Source of the DNA: Cunninghamia lanceolata
Taxonomy: Eukaryota; Streptophyta; Pinopsida; Cupressales; Cupressaceae
DNA length: 64,000 nt
Assembly: GCA_027924645.1 (NCBI GenBank)
Contig: BSBN01000829.1
Span: 992,001-1,056,000, forward strand
Direction: 5' to 3'
The notes under the pieces are model-generated. The model had not been told where the DNA came from. It saw only the letters and a list, made by a program, of their open reading frames with translations, and did no database searches. This document shows, piece by piece, positions 51,359 through 64,000 of this stretch. Made by a program: the position numbers and the translations under genes. Within the stretch, counting starts at the first letter, position 1, and each line of letters opens with the position of its first letter.

Positions 51359-54348
51359 TGTAATGGCTCCTAACCTTATTTATTAATTGTGGTAATTATT
51401 TGGATAATTTAATATTGTATAGAAAATAAATTATGCATTTTCTTATTTACATGTTTTATAAAGTTTTCTTTAAATTCTATTTTGGGCCAAGAAGTGGCTG
51501 TTTCTTGGCATATGAAAAGTCATGTTCAGCTTAAAACATGATTTTTTTAATTATCTTTCTATCAAAGGGTAGGGTTTATGGTTTTTGGATGCCTTGGCAT
51601 TTAGGTTTAAGCTTTGTATAAGATCATAACACTATGGATTTTACATGTGAAGATTTAGAAGGAACCAGGTCATGTGATGGTATTTTGATCTCAATACAAT
51701 TTCATCTTTTGCTTCGTATCAAGGTTCAGTGGCTAGGCATTTCTATTTTGATAAATTTGATGAACTTTATTTCTTTGTGCTCAGGGGTAGTAGGTCCAAG
51801 ATTTTATACACGTTTCTAGGAATTGTGTTGAGAGGATGGACCACTATCATAGCTTAGGGAATGACTGTATTGTTTCTAGAGTAGATCATTATGATTGAAG
51901 ATTCTCATCGTCTTCTGCATGGCCAAATAATTTGAAGGGTTGATTCCCTTTTAAAAATTTTGGGTCATGACAAGATGATTTTGTATATGCTTTGCATGAC
52001 AACAACCATCAGGAAATAGTTCCTCATGTATTTCATTGTAAGCTTATATCTATGAATGCCATAAAACATCAGGTTGTGGTATAGCTTTTTCATATAGGAA
52101 CACCTCCATAGTATAGTCCAACAGAGTTTTGTGTAGCACTCTCATTCTCAAGCATTGGATTGTCTTGGTAGTGTAGAGATTCTTAAATCAAGATCCCAGT
52201 ATATTATTTAGTGACTTGTTTTGAAGCCATATGATGCTCACTAGAACATCCAACCCTAACCTTAAGTCTGCCCCTAGTTTACATAGCATGGACTGAGATT
52301 AAGGAAATATTTAAGATGTTGACTCTATCAAATTATCAAGGACTGAGGCATTTGAAGCCTATGCCCTATCTATAATGTTGTTACAGTCAAAATATGTTGG
52401 AGTCCTAAAAGGTAGTCCTTGTGTCAATAGTCATAACAATCTTAGGATGAGTTTAAAACATTTCTTTCTCTTAGACCTATTGCATACTGTGCACTAGGCT
52501 AATCTGAGAGTCATTGGGTGTTAAGATGTATTAAAACCATGACTACACTGTTTGGGGCTATGAAGGGTTTCAAAGGTGCATTTAAGATAATCATGAGAAG
52601 AAGAAGAGGATTAATTATGAAAGGAGAGTCTCATATAGGATTATGACTATCATTATGCAAAACCTAGCATTGCCACGTTTGGATCCTCTTGAACTAGCAT
52701 TATTTTTTGATTGCAAATGCTAATGACATGATCACTCTACAAGATTTCAAGGCGAGATATGTAAAGGAGATAACATTCCATGGATAAAACTATCAATATT
52801 TTAGTGAGGACTATCTTATCACATAGTCATAGCTAATAGACTGCCACTGTCATATCAGGATAATATTATGGGCTTAGTATCATAAGTGCATTTCACGAGA
52901 TTTAGATTATCATTCACCATAGTCACCATCATGTCACAAACCCTAACCATTGGGTGAAGCCAATCATTCTGAATGCTAATCTAGTTTAGGTTGATCATAG
53001 TGTGTAGGGTACACTACAGTCAGTAGGGACTGTCATGATTCTATTCACTGTACTTAATAGCATTGCTTGTGACATGTGTTGGAGGGAGGGATGAACAATT
53101 TTCGATAGTTATGTGTCATTGAAACCCCAGTGTGGTTATATCTTATCCATGTATTGACACAAAAGGTTATCATCTTAGTATAGAAAAAGTTTGTATGTGA
53201 ACTAGTACTGTGGTGTAATGCATGATATCAAATAGGCTCTTTCTCTTATTTTATATTTCAAAATGAAAATGAGGGAAACCATCTTTAGGTGATGATGTTC
53301 CAAGTGGTGAATTATCCTGGAAAGAATATAGTTTTGATAAAGATCTTCATTTAAGCATGATAGGCTAGTAAATGTTTATTTCTATCTGGATAGCTTATGA
53401 TTATTGTTAACTAGGTATCCTCTTAATTTTATGAGAATCTGGTGATGTTTCGTTATGGGATAATATTGTTGTTACTTGTCCTTCAAACTAAAATGACTTT
53501 GCCCTTGTCTAAACCTAATGAGTGATATGGCTTTTAGTGATAAGCTATGTTCCTAGATGACCATTATTGGTGTAAGACAGATAATTGTGATATTGAGTCT
53601 AGAAATGATAAGTTACCTAGAATATGGAATTCGCATCCTTGATGAAGGTTCTTTTGATCTCTTTTGTACTTAAAAGACTTGAAATTCACTATCTTGATCA
53701 GATTTCCAAATTTTGAAGTTGTATGTGATCGTCATGATAGCGACATGGATGATGCATATGTGTTTGTGATATGCATTCCAATTATGTTTATGAATGATGC
53801 CTTATTGCATATGTTGATACTTTCTTGTGAGCTTGCATGATTCAATGGATGTTGAATGAGTCACTATCTTGTGAATAATATATAGAGATTATGATTTGTA
53901 TGATACTTTCACAATCAAGTTCATGAACTACGAAGTCTCTATGCTACACATACATAGGCAAGTCCATCATAAGCCCCCGAGACATTAGGTCGGCCCCTTA
54001 GGGCCTTAGTCTCATCATCTTGCACATTGATATTTGCTATGCATATCTATCAACCTTGCAAAACTAATGTTTACATTTAGTGTGCAGATCTAGGTCAGTT
54101 AATCATGTAGGATAGTGAAGCCAACAAAACATTTTTCCACTTTGCGAGTGGATGACTATATGGCACTTATTGTAATTGATTGTAATAGAAATGTTTATAT
54201 CTTAGTTCATCATGAATGACACTAGACTGATGTTTTATTGTTAAATTTGAATTTTATTCAGTTAGAATAAGTAAATTTTCTTCTATCATCTTAATATATA
54301 TTTTTCAGTATTTCTGACTACTTTAATAATTTTATTGTTATTTATTGA
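51359..54348 (+). repeat. Left arm A of the composite (LTR-like, 2,990 bp)
   Basis: It starts TGTAATGGCTCCTAACC. It is noncoding throughout. Its last 400 bases, with AACTACGAAGTCTCTATG near 53928 and TTTACATTTAGT, also recur in copy B near 58980. Homology with arm C stops near 54348. Confidence 0.75.
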
Positions 54349-56970
54349 TATTTTGTTGAGTTGTTGATCCTTGATAGAGGATGATATCTAGGAAAGTCTC
54401 ATGGGCTGATCCTAACTTGGACAACTAAGGTAATAAAATTAAATGTTATTTCTATTTTATATGAATTTTATGATTGAGATGAACGTTTGCAAGTGATAAG
54501 TTGATATAAATCTGTTGTCTAAATGTGGAGTTAATCTTGAGTGGGGAAAGAATGGTGGATACCTCTTTGGGGTATTATCATGGAGATTGGTGTTGGTGTT
54601 GTGACTGATGTAGTTGATGGGAGTTGGTGAAATGAGGAGTGAAAAATATGTTTTGGGAGTCATTGTTTTATGTGAGCTATATTTTTATGGGAGTTCTGGG
54701 AGTTATTATCTATGGTAGTTCTGGGAGTTATTATTTATGGGAGTTCTGGGAGTTATTGTTTTATGGGAGATATTGTTGTTATTGTTTATGGGAGATATTG
54801 TTGTTGGAAGATATTGTTGTTATTGTTGTTGGGAGATATTATTGTTATTGTTTTATGGGAGATATTGTTGTTGGAAGATATTGTTGTTATTGTTGTTGGG
54901 AGATATTATTGTTATTGTTTTATGGGAGATATTGTTGTTATTATTTATGGGAGATATTGTTGCTATTATGGGAGATACTATTGTGTTATGGGAGTTAATG
55001 TTTTATGGGAGCTATTGTGTGTGTTACATTGATATAAAGGGAGCTACGTGTGAAAGGGAGCTACAGGGATCTATACTCTTTGGGGAATCTTAATTATACT
55101 AGGAAATGTATGGTGGGATCCTTGAGAGGACCTTGAGACCATCTTTCCTAATTTGTTATTTGGCACTATGGTATGGATGATATTAGCTCCATTGGAAGTG
55201 AGATTATATGATGTTATGTTACTAGGATATTAGCATAGTGATTCTACATAGCATAGTTATTCATTTATTGCCTATTTGGCTCCATGGCACTATGGATTAC
55301 TTAGTGATATATTAGATATGTCCTCCACGTAATACCCATTCTCGATGAGCCTTGTGGTGTGAGTCATGTGATGTCTTTATGATGAGTATAGTTGATACAT
55401 GTGAGAACGGTATTCATCATGTGTTTCACTTAGAAGAGGTATGTGATGTGAAAAAGATTTTATTTTGAATAATGTGTTATATGTGGATTTAAGTTTATGT
55501 GATATGTGTGTCACTGAGCGTTGTCAAGAATCAAGTGTTAGAAATTATTGACTAGAATAGGATATGATGACTTGATTCAATTCCTTAGTTATAAATTCAT
55601 ATCTTCATGATAGTAGAGATGAAGTAAGGACATGTTTAGCTGTCTAAAATAAGGTATGTGGATTTTCTTGCATTGATGTGACTTGACATAATATGGTTAT
55701 TTATTGTTATATGATGTGGTTTGGGAGCTACTATTTAGGAGTTATGTTGTGTATTGGGAGCTATGGTATGGGAGTTATAGAGACCTATGCCCCTTTGGGG
55801 ATATTCATGATGTTGGTGTTGGTGTTGTGATGGGGGTTTGGTTGATGGAATGGTGTTGTGGGAGTTTTTGATATGGGAGTTACACTTGTGAAATTAGAGT
55901 TACATTTGTGAAAAGGGAGTTTTCTAAATTGTGATTATTTCAGATACAAAATTTATTGGAAAGAATAATGTTTGTGATTACATTTGGTATATGAGCATTA
56001 TGATATGATAATCTATTATGGAGCTCCATGTGGTTTGAGACCACCACATTCCCCTCCTCCCCTTAGGTGGCTCGTTTGAAGTCACGTGGTGGTTGTGATG
56101 TTAAATTTTGTGAAAATATTTAAAATTTTTATTTGATTATTTTCTTTTCTTAATTGAGCTAGTAGTTTTAAAATTTATTTAAGATATTTGTTTGATTGTC
56201 CTTTTACCTCAAGGACTACTCTATTAAGGTTTTTGGCTTTGAATTGAATTGTTGTTTTCTGCTATCTAATTTGTTTTCATATAAAGTTGATTTTAATTGA
56301 AATTTTTACTCATTATAAACTTCTTTATTTTGAGGCTTTATCCGTGTTTGTTGTTGCTGGCTTGTGTGGAGAAATGTGAATTGTGTAGATTGCCATACCC
56401 AAGAGAGGTCCCTGGTAGATTGTATAGGGGAGTAGATAGCCTGAGGAATGTTTATTGTGAAATTGTGTAATATTTATGGTTCTATTTGGCACTAATCATC
56501 CTCATTGGAAGTATACATAATATATTATATACAAAATTGATATCTGTGATGATTAAATGTTAAGAGTTGTTATGAAATCTAATATGTTGGAATAAATTTG
56601 ATTAGTAGTAATATAATGATGATATAAACACACTCCTTGGTTAAGTAATGATGTTGTTGATTTTACAAAATTCTAATGGGTAGAATGGTATACCTGAAAT
56701 TTGAATGATAGATTTGATAATTCTTGTTGTTTCTAGTAACTATAGAAATTGCTTATGGACAAAAGATGATCTAGTGAGTTTTGGTTTCTATTGCACTTTG
56801 TATTGTGTTCAATTTCTAAATGGAGCATTGTCATATTGATTACTTTGTTTTAATAATGTACAGATGAATTCTTCCAATAAAATCTAACTTTTGTTAGATG
56901 TATTGAAGTTAGGAAATATTCATTCCTCTTGATGAATTCTAGGAGGAAGTCCATTCTTAGGTTGGGAGAA
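54349..56970 (+). other. Noncoding interior of the composite
   Basis: Besides the minisatellite at 54655-55020, blocks with TTGGTGTTGGTGTTGTGA occur near 54590 and again near 55815, each after a CTTTGGGG word, so the interior is itself partly duplicated. The run GGTTGGGAGAA at 56960-56970 looks like a polypurine tract abutting copy B. No protein is readable. Confidence 0.5.
54655..55020 (+). repeat. Minisatellite of GGGAGATATTGTTGTTATTG-type units
   Basis: Units of 20-30 bases built from GGGAGTTATT and GGGAGATATTGTTGTT are arranged in tandem. A higher-order unit of 67 bp is repeated almost exactly (GGAAG at 54806 and 54873). All three frames stay open across it, giving leucine/valine/glycine repeat peptides that are by-products of the array. 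Confidence 0.9.
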
Positions 56971-59380
56971 TGTAGGATACCTAAACCCTATTTATTAATT
57001 ATGGTATTTTATTAGAATAATTAATTAAATGCTTTGTTTCAAAATAATTATTTAGATACTTTAATATTATTTTCAAAAGAAAATCATTCATTGTCATTTT
57101 ATGCATTTATATTTACATATTTTATAAAGAATTCTTTTAGTCTATGCCACTTGCAAGAAATGGCAGTTATGTAATCCAAGAAAGAATCTAAGTAATTAAA
57201 TTATGCTTTAAAATTATTGTAATCTATTTTTAGTTTATAAGAAAATGGGTGTCCAGATTGGCATATGAAGAGTCATGTTGTTCAGTTTTAAAAGATCAAG
57301 AAATATATGAGGAGAAAATAAAGATACATTCAAAAAAAAAATATATTGATATGGCAGGGAATAAAATGGATGGCTCTAGTTTTCTAAGAAGAAAAGATTT
57401 GGGGAAAAATGGATGTGAGCTGGGAAATTTTGGTGAAGATTGGATAGCAGTGTAATTTCGGGTATGCACTAAGCTACGGAATTGATTTGTTGTTTGAAAT
57501 AAATTACTGTTATATGCAAGCATTATGTTATTTTGTGAATTCTCTTCTATATATTCTGCTCATTTTTTTAAAAATTCCTTAGGGATCACTTTCCTGAAAC
57601 CAATCTCCAATCATATATCAGGATGATAATTCAACTAGTCTGAAGATTCTAAACCCTAGTCCGTTGCGTTGGCCATAAGTTTATTTTTACAAACCTAGTT
57701 TCTCTAAAAATTTTATATAAGGTATGCCACCCATTTATTGAAATCATATCAAAAAATTAGTATTTCCCAATTTTTCGTTATGGAGATATGTAATGTTTAG
57801 TGACCGTCTATTTCTTACCCATTTCGTCTCTGTCAAAATAATTTATTGTATCACTAATTACTCTATATTTTTGAACTGGGTTTCTCTGAAATATTTATAT
57901 AAGGTGTGCCACTTTATTATGTAAATCATATCCAATAATTAGCATTACCCAGTTTGTCAATTTGGAGATATGTATCAATTAGTGACAACCATTTCTATGC
58001 CCTCTTTGCTGCTACTATTAAATCTACAAATCCTTGACTCTTTCCCTCTAAAACCTAACATATCCCTGATGACTAAATTCTTCTTAGGACAATAGTTGAT
58101 CAGATTTATTTTCTCTAAAAATTCTATATTATAGGTCTTTTGATATGATTGTCATTTTGATAATTGAATGAAAGTATATTATTGGTTAAGTAATATTTAA
58201 GTAAATGATTAGTTAGGAAGAATATGGTTTCTTAGAGTAATGAATCTCTTATCTTATATGATTTCTTAGTTAAAATTAGAAATGTGGTTAGAAAATGATT
58301 TACAATCTTAGATCTTAGTTCTTGGTGAAAAAAAATCATGTTTCAGTCATTATAGAATTGGGTTAACCTAAATGAATGATTTCTATGTTATGTAAAGAAT
58401 ATATGTGTTGGCTTTAAATGGAAGAAGAACCCATTATTAAACAATATACTTGTGTTGTTTCAGTAGAATTAGGTGAGGTAATTTGATGACATTTATTGGA
58501 AATAGAAGAAGTTTGAATCCTTTCCTTAGTTGTGTGAGATTGGTTGAGTGATGAATGATGTATATGACTAGTTAAAGACTTGTCTTTCAAATTGGTGAAT
58601 TACCATGAAAGATCATTGTAGATGGCTTCATAAATGATGTATGAGTGTACTCAAGATGAGTGAATACTTCTTGAGAAGAAATATGTTTTTTTTTACATGT
58701 TGCAGCCTTCTTGTGATCTCACATGCATCTTTGGAAGTTGAGTAAAAATATTATCTATTTTCTGCATTCTGTATGATGTGTTGAGATAGAGAATGGTTGG
58801 AATGTTTTTGTTGTTGTTATAACTTCCTTATTTTACCCCTGTAGGGATTACTCATAAATATAAATATTGCGTGTACTCTCTAGAACTTGAAAGATACTCT
58901 AGAAAATATTATGTGATGAATTAGATTCCTTATGAGTTATTGTATAAGTTAACCTTATAGTTGCAAGATTAGTTGCTTCAAACTACGAAGTCTCTATGAT
59001 GTGCGTACATAGGCAAGGCCATCATGAGCCTGTGAGAAATTAGGTCCGGCCCTTGGGACCGGTAAACTCGTCATCTTGTGCATTGATATCTAATATGTTA
59101 TTTATTGACTTTGTGGTACTAATGTTTACATTTAGTTGTGTAGATCTAGGATAGTTACTTGTGTAGGGTACTGGTGCTAAGAAAGTATTTTCCAACTTTA
59201 CAAATGGATGATCATATGATATTTACTTTAAATGTGTATATAATTGTATAAGAAATGTTTGTATCTTAAATTTTCATTTATGATGAATGATTAAAACTTA
59301 TGTTTAGTATGTATTTTATTAAGTTCAAATAAGTGAATTTCCTACTGTCATCGTATTTCATTCATTATTTCTTACATAAC
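56971..59380 (+). repeat. Copy B, diverged LTR-like sequence in direct orientation
   Basis: It begins TGTAGGATACCTAAACCC after a polypurine-like tract and follows arm A at much lower identity (matching blocks include CTATTTATTAATTATGG and ACTACGAAGTCTCTATG). It could be the 3' LTR of an element whose 5' LTR is A, or an older relative. It runs tail to tail into arm C at 59380. Confidence 0.6.
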
Positions 59381-62372
59381 GATAAATAAGGATAAAATTA
59401 TTAAAGTAGTAAGAAATACTAAAAAATATATATTAAGATGATAGAAGAAAATTTACTTATTCTAACTGAATAAAATTTAAATTTAACAATAAAACATTAG
59501 TCTACTATCATTCATGATGAATTAAGATATAAACATTTCTATTACAATCAATTACAATAAGTACCATATAGTCATCCACTCGCAAAGTGGAAAAATATTT
59601 TCTTGGCTTTAGTATCCTACATGATTAACTGACCTAGATCTACACACTAGATGTAAACGTTAGTTCCACAAGGTTGATAGATATACATAGAAAATATCAA
59701 TGTGCAAGATGATGAGACTAGGGCCCTAAGGGGCCAACCTAATGTCTTGAGGGCTCATGATGGCCTTGCCTACATATGCGTAGCATAGAGACTTCATAGT
59801 TCAGGAACTTGATCATGAAAGTATCATATAAATCATAATCTCTATGATCTTATTCACAAGATAGCGACTCATTCAACATCCATTGAATCATGCAAGCTCA
59901 CAAGAAAGTATCAACATATGCAATAAGGCATCATTCATAAACATAATCAGAATTCATATCACAAACACATCTGTATCATCCATGTCTCTATCACGATAAT
60001 CACATACAACTTCAAAATTTAGAAATCTAGTCAAGATAGTGAATTTCAAGTCTTTTAATTACAAAAGAGATCAAAAGAACCTTCATCAAGGATGCAAATT
60101 CCATATTCTAGCTAACTTATCATTTATGGACTCAATATCACAATTATCCATCTTACTCCAATAATGATCATCTAAGAACATAGCTTATCACTAAAAGCCA
60201 TATCACACATTAGGTTTAGACAAGGGTGAAGTCATTTTAGTTCAAAGAAAAAGTAACAAAAATCTTATCCCATAACCAAACATCACCAAATTCTCATAAA
60301 ATTAAGAGGATACCTAGTTAACAATAATCATAAGCTATCCAGATAGAAATAAACATTTACTAGCCTATCATGCTTAAATGAAGATCTTTAACAAAATTAT
60401 ATTCTTTCCAAGATAATTCACCACTTGGAACATCAATACCTAAAGATGGTTTCCCTTATTTCCATTTTGAAATCTAAGATAAGAGAAAGAGCCTAGTTGA
60501 TATCATGCATTACACTGCATTACTAGTTCACATACAAAATTTTTCTATACTAAGATGATGACTAATATGATAACCTTTTGTGCCAATACATGGATATGAT
60601 ATAACCACACCAGGGTTTCAATGACACATAACTATCCAAACTTGTTCATCCCTCTCTCTAACACATGTCACAAGCAATGTTATTAAGTGTAGTGAACAGA
60701 ATCATGATAGTCCCTACTGACTGTAATGTACCCTGCACACTATGATAAACCTAAACTAGATTGGCATTCATAATGATTGGCTTCACCCAATGCTTAGGAT
60801 TTGTGACATGATGGTGACTATGGTGAATGACAATCTAAATCCTGTGAAATGCACCTATGACACTAAGCCCATAGTATTGTCCTGATATGATAGTGGCAGT
60901 CTATTGGCTATGGTTGTGTTATAAGATAGTCCTCACTAAAATATTGACAGTTCTATCCATGGAATGTTATCTCCTTTACATATCTCACCTTGAAATCTTG
61001 TAGAGTGATCAGGTCACTGGCATTTGCAATCATGAAATAATGCTAACTAGTTCAAGAGGATCCAAACATGATAGTGCTAGGTTTTGCATAATGATAGTCA
61101 TAATCCCATATGAGACTCTCCTTTCATAATTAATCCTCTTCTTCTTCTCATGATTATCTTAAATGCACCTTTGAAATCCTTCATAGCCCCCATACAGTGT
61201 AGTCACGGTTTCAAGATAGCTTAATACCCAATGACTCCCATATTAGCATGGTGCATAGTATGCAACAAGTCTAAGAGCAAGAAATGTTTTAAACTCATCT
61301 TAAGATTGTTATGACGATTGACACAAGGACTACCTTCTATGACTCCAACATATTTTGATTGTAACAACCTTATAGATAGGGCATAGGCTTCAAATGCCTC
61401 AATCCTTGATAATTTGATAGAGTCAACACCTTAAATATTGCCTTATTCTCAATCCATGCTATGTAAACTAGGGGCAGACTTAAGGTTAGGGTTGGTTGTT
61501 CGAATGAGCATCATATGGCTTATAATATACTAGGGTCTTGATTTAACAATACCTATACTGCCAAGATAATCCAATTCTTGAGAATGATAGTGCTACACAA
61601 AACTCTGTTGGACTATACTATGGAGGTGTTCCTCTACAAAAAAAATTGTACCACAACTTGATGTTTTATGGCATTCATAGATCTAATCTTACAATGAAAT
61701 ACATGAGGAACTATTGTTGGGTGGCTGTTGTCATGCAGAGCATATACATAATGATCTTTTCATGACCCAAAATTATTAAAAGGGAATCAACCCTTCAAAT
61801 TATGTCGCTGTGTAGAAGACGATGAGAATCTTCAATCATAACAATCTACTCTAGCAACAATACAATCATTCCCTAATCTATGACAGTGGTCCATCCTCTC
61901 AACACAATTCCTAGAAACATGTACAAAATCTTGGACCTGCTACCCCTTAGTACAAAGAAACAAAGTTCATCAAATTTATTAAAATACAAATGCCTAGCCA
62001 CCAAATCTTGATACCAAGCAATAGATAAAATTGCATTGAGATCAAAATACCATCACATGACCTGGTTCCTTCTGTATCTTCGCAGGTAAAATCCATAGTG
62101 TTATGATCTTATGCAAAGCTTAAACCTAAATTCTAAGGCATCCAAAAACTAGGAACCCTACCCTTTGATAGCAAGATGATAAAAAAATCATGTTTTTTTA
62201 AATGAACATGACTTTTCATATGCCAAGAAATGACCACTTCTTGGCCAAAAATAGAATTTAAAGAAAACTTTATAAAACATGTAAATAAGGAAATACATAA
62301 TTTATTTTCTATACAATATTAAATTATCCAAATAACTACCACAATTAATAAATAAGGTTAAGTGCCCTTACA
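59381..62372 (-). repeat. Right arm C of the composite (inverted copy of A, 2,992 bp)
   Basis: The reverse complement begins TGTAAGGGCACTTAACC and follows A over its full length with few gaps. It ends nine bases before the 5' LTR of the host element. A and C are far closer to each other than either is to B. Confidence 0.75.
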
Positions 62373-62381
62373 TTACGAAAA

Positions 62382-63647
62382 TGTAATGGATGAAAAGAGA
62401 GTATGTTGATTTGATTGGTAGTTGGATTTGATCCTCCTTTCACTACATACATTCAAGGACATTAAACTGCGCTAAGTCACAACTTTTGCAAGAGGACTTA
62501 GCTATCAGGGCTACTATCACTTGAAATGATAAGGAAATTTGGAATTTATTAATTGATTTGTTAAACCCTAGATCAACAATAGGTAAAACCCTAGTTATAT
62601 GATAAACAGGGCATAAATTTCAAACCATGATAGATATAGACAAACTGAAAGAAGCACCGAGATTAGTGAACAGAGGAGAACCTAATTCTAAAAGTAGAGG
62701 TGTTGAAGGGATAGGGTGCCCGTACCCAAGCCCTTGGAGTGAAAATCTGCCAATGGTCAAATTTGAGAAAATGCTCCAGAGAGTGCCAAGATGATGTTTC
62801 TGAACTCTAATTTGTCGAGAGGCCAACTGAAGGTCAAAAGAGCGGGCACCCTTGACCTTTTAGGGGTATTTCTTGCCTTTTTCTTTAGATCTGGGATCCT
62901 CATGCTCTACAATGATCCTGTACAACTCCTCTTTGCAAGATCTGACACTAGTCACTTGCAATCCCAAGAGAGAGGTTGGGGGTTGTGGTGTTTAGGAGCT
63001 TGCCTCGGTCAAGCCCTAGAATGACATTCAAGCCTTCTAACACTGTTATTAGATAGAGAGTGCATGTCGTTACAAGATAGAGACAAAAACAATGATATGA
63101 TAAATGATTGAAATACAAAGTAAATGTCACCTCAGAGGTGAAGCTCTCACAGGGAGATGAAGATCTTTCACACCATGAGGAGATGGATTGATGAAGACAA
63201 ATATGCAACAAACATGAACAAACACAACACAATATTGCTCTATAGCACAATGAAAGCCTTAAATATCCTTAACATAAGATCATAAGTTTGTATTATCCAT
63301 CTAGTTGTAAAATGAAGTCATTAATCTACTTAAATATGCATTCCTGCTAAAAATTCATAATTCAAATTGAATAGGCTGACAAAGGGAAACCTATTAACGA
63401 TCACTTTGTAGACACTTTAAGTTGGGACCTCAACAAAATAGGGTAGGACAATGGCATGGGTACCCTTCTCTAGGGACCTATTTTAGGGCCTGATTAAGAT
63501 TTAGGATTCACCCCTAAGTCCCATTTGACATGGGTTTCAGGGGATTTTTCTTCGAGATTCATTTTTAACATGCATGATTAAATCTGAAGGACCTGGGAGA
63601 TAAACTTAGGAGGTAAAAGTCCTAGGGGGACATTTTATGACATAACA
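62382..63647 (-). repeat. 5' LTR of the large gypsy element
   Basis: 1,266 bp, from TGTAATGGATGAAAAG to TTATGACATAACA, partner of 44808-46073. Confidence 0.92.
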
Positions 63648-64000
63648 AAAAAACAACATTCCATGTAGTTGGTACTTCTTAATAGCAACAACTATACACA
63701 CTTGCTAATATACCCACTAACAATTACTATAGATAATTGATAATATTCCTCTTGAAAACAATTAACATATCTCTACACTTACATGTTAAGATGCTTGAAT
63801 CTTCTAAAAACTAAGTTGGAAAAATAATGATTCAACTTCCATCCATTGGTTAAAAACTTTCAACACTGAACCCAACACACTAAAATCCTAATGCTTTCAC
63901 TAGTTTCCACATGTCGGTCCCCAAAGAAATTATCACACAAATACCTTATTATTTTCTCCCTTATTAAGCCCATGCTAGCCTTCTTGTTCCACTCTCACAT
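63648..64000. other. Unassigned AT-rich flank
   Basis: Begins with the A-tract that may be the right target duplication. Nothing else seen. Confidence 0.5.

Larger units (their letters stand above)
51359..62372. mobile_element. 11-kb composite with 3-kb inverted LTR-like ends, nested in the large gypsy element
   Basis: The left arm 51359-54348 and right arm 59381-62372 are reverse complements at about 92 percent by eye. Both outer ends are the same LTR-like start (TGTAATGG / TGTAAGGG), so the composite begins TG and ends CA. Flanks are TTACA (51354-51358) and TTACG (62373-62377), a possible 5-bp duplication with one mismatch. Inside lie a 2.6-kb noncoding interior with a minisatellite and a third diverged arm-like copy in direct orientation. 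No coding region is present. Confidence 0.65.
44808..63647 (-). mobile_element. 18.8-kb Tat/Ogre-like Ty3/gypsy element lacking RT and integrase, with nested insertion
   Basis: Two LTRs of exactly 1,266 bp lie 17.6 kb apart as direct repeats with TG/CA ends. A polypurine tract abuts the left LTR, so the element reads on the minus strand. A Tat/Ogre-type protease region and a G-patch-like segment lie at 48045-49210. Only about 2 kb of noncoding sequence lies between them and the 3' LTR, so reverse transcriptase, RNase H and integrase are absent. Removing the nested 51359-62372 leaves about 7.8 kb. Whether the parent lacked pol or lost it before insertion cannot be told here. Confidence 0.8.

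Noticed and set aside
54655..55020. CRISPR-like array
   Set aside because: Units are contiguous without unique spacers, in a plant repeat; it is a minisatellite.
54639..55093. Three overlapping frames rich in leucine, valine and glycine
   Set aside because: All three plus frames stay open because the DNA is a minisatellite without stop-forming words. The peptides are by-products of the array.
51359..62372. Composite as a DNA transposon with long terminal inverted repeats
   Set aside because: No transposase is present, ends are TG...CA like LTRs, and a third copy in direct orientation follows a polypurine-like tract. A DNA transposon is not excluded but is less likely.

Overview
The window is intergenic DNA from a large, repeat-rich plant genome. 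It is AT-rich, and every recognisable coding relic belongs to an LTR retrotransposon: Ty1/copia, Ty3/gypsy chromovirus and Ty3/gypsy Tat/Ogre-like. I see no convincing host gene, tRNA, rRNA or CRISPR array. The density of old nested LTR elements and the very large noncoding elements would suit a gymnosperm, but that is inference. All coding relics carry stop codons.

Layout. 1-2737: two decayed chromovirus 3' ends (integrase tail and chromodomain, then LTR-like sequence). 2738-9803: a complete minus-strand Ty1/copia element with two LTRs, a 5-bp target duplication TCTAC, an initiator-Met-tRNA-type primer site, repeated polypurine tracts and a degraded gag-pol. 9809-12596: old sequence with one primer-site/LTR boundary. 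12602-20172 and 28260-35699: two minus-strand copies of one non-autonomous LTR element, with target duplications ATGTT and TATTC. Each carries a short gag-like protein (coiled coil plus CCHC knuckles) and a second open frame of about 1,060-1,075 codons that I cannot assign to any family; neither has protease, integrase or reverse transcriptase. 24877-27941: a 100-bp AT microsatellite and a small LTR element. 35700-44802: old sequence with an unknown coding relic, a degenerate TTTTAG-type repeat field and a gypsy-type gag next to a primer site and LTR start.

44808-63647: an 18.8-kb minus-strand LTR element with two 1,266-bp LTRs and A-tract flanks. It holds a Tat/Ogre-like protease and a G-patch-like segment but no reverse transcriptase or integrase. 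Its leader is interrupted by an 11-kb composite (51359-62372) whose ends are 3-kb inverted copies of one LTR-like sequence. The composite also contains a third, diverged copy in direct orientation and a 67-bp minisatellite.

How the parts relate. The copia element and the two non-autonomous elements share LTR-edge motifs, the same primer site at the same 2-nt offset, similar polypurine-tract arrays and 5-bp target duplications. The simplest reading is that the non-autonomous family is copied in trans by a relative of the copia element, using its own gag-like protein and the unknown ORF2 product. The repeated polypurine tracts point to the Sirevirus branch of copia.
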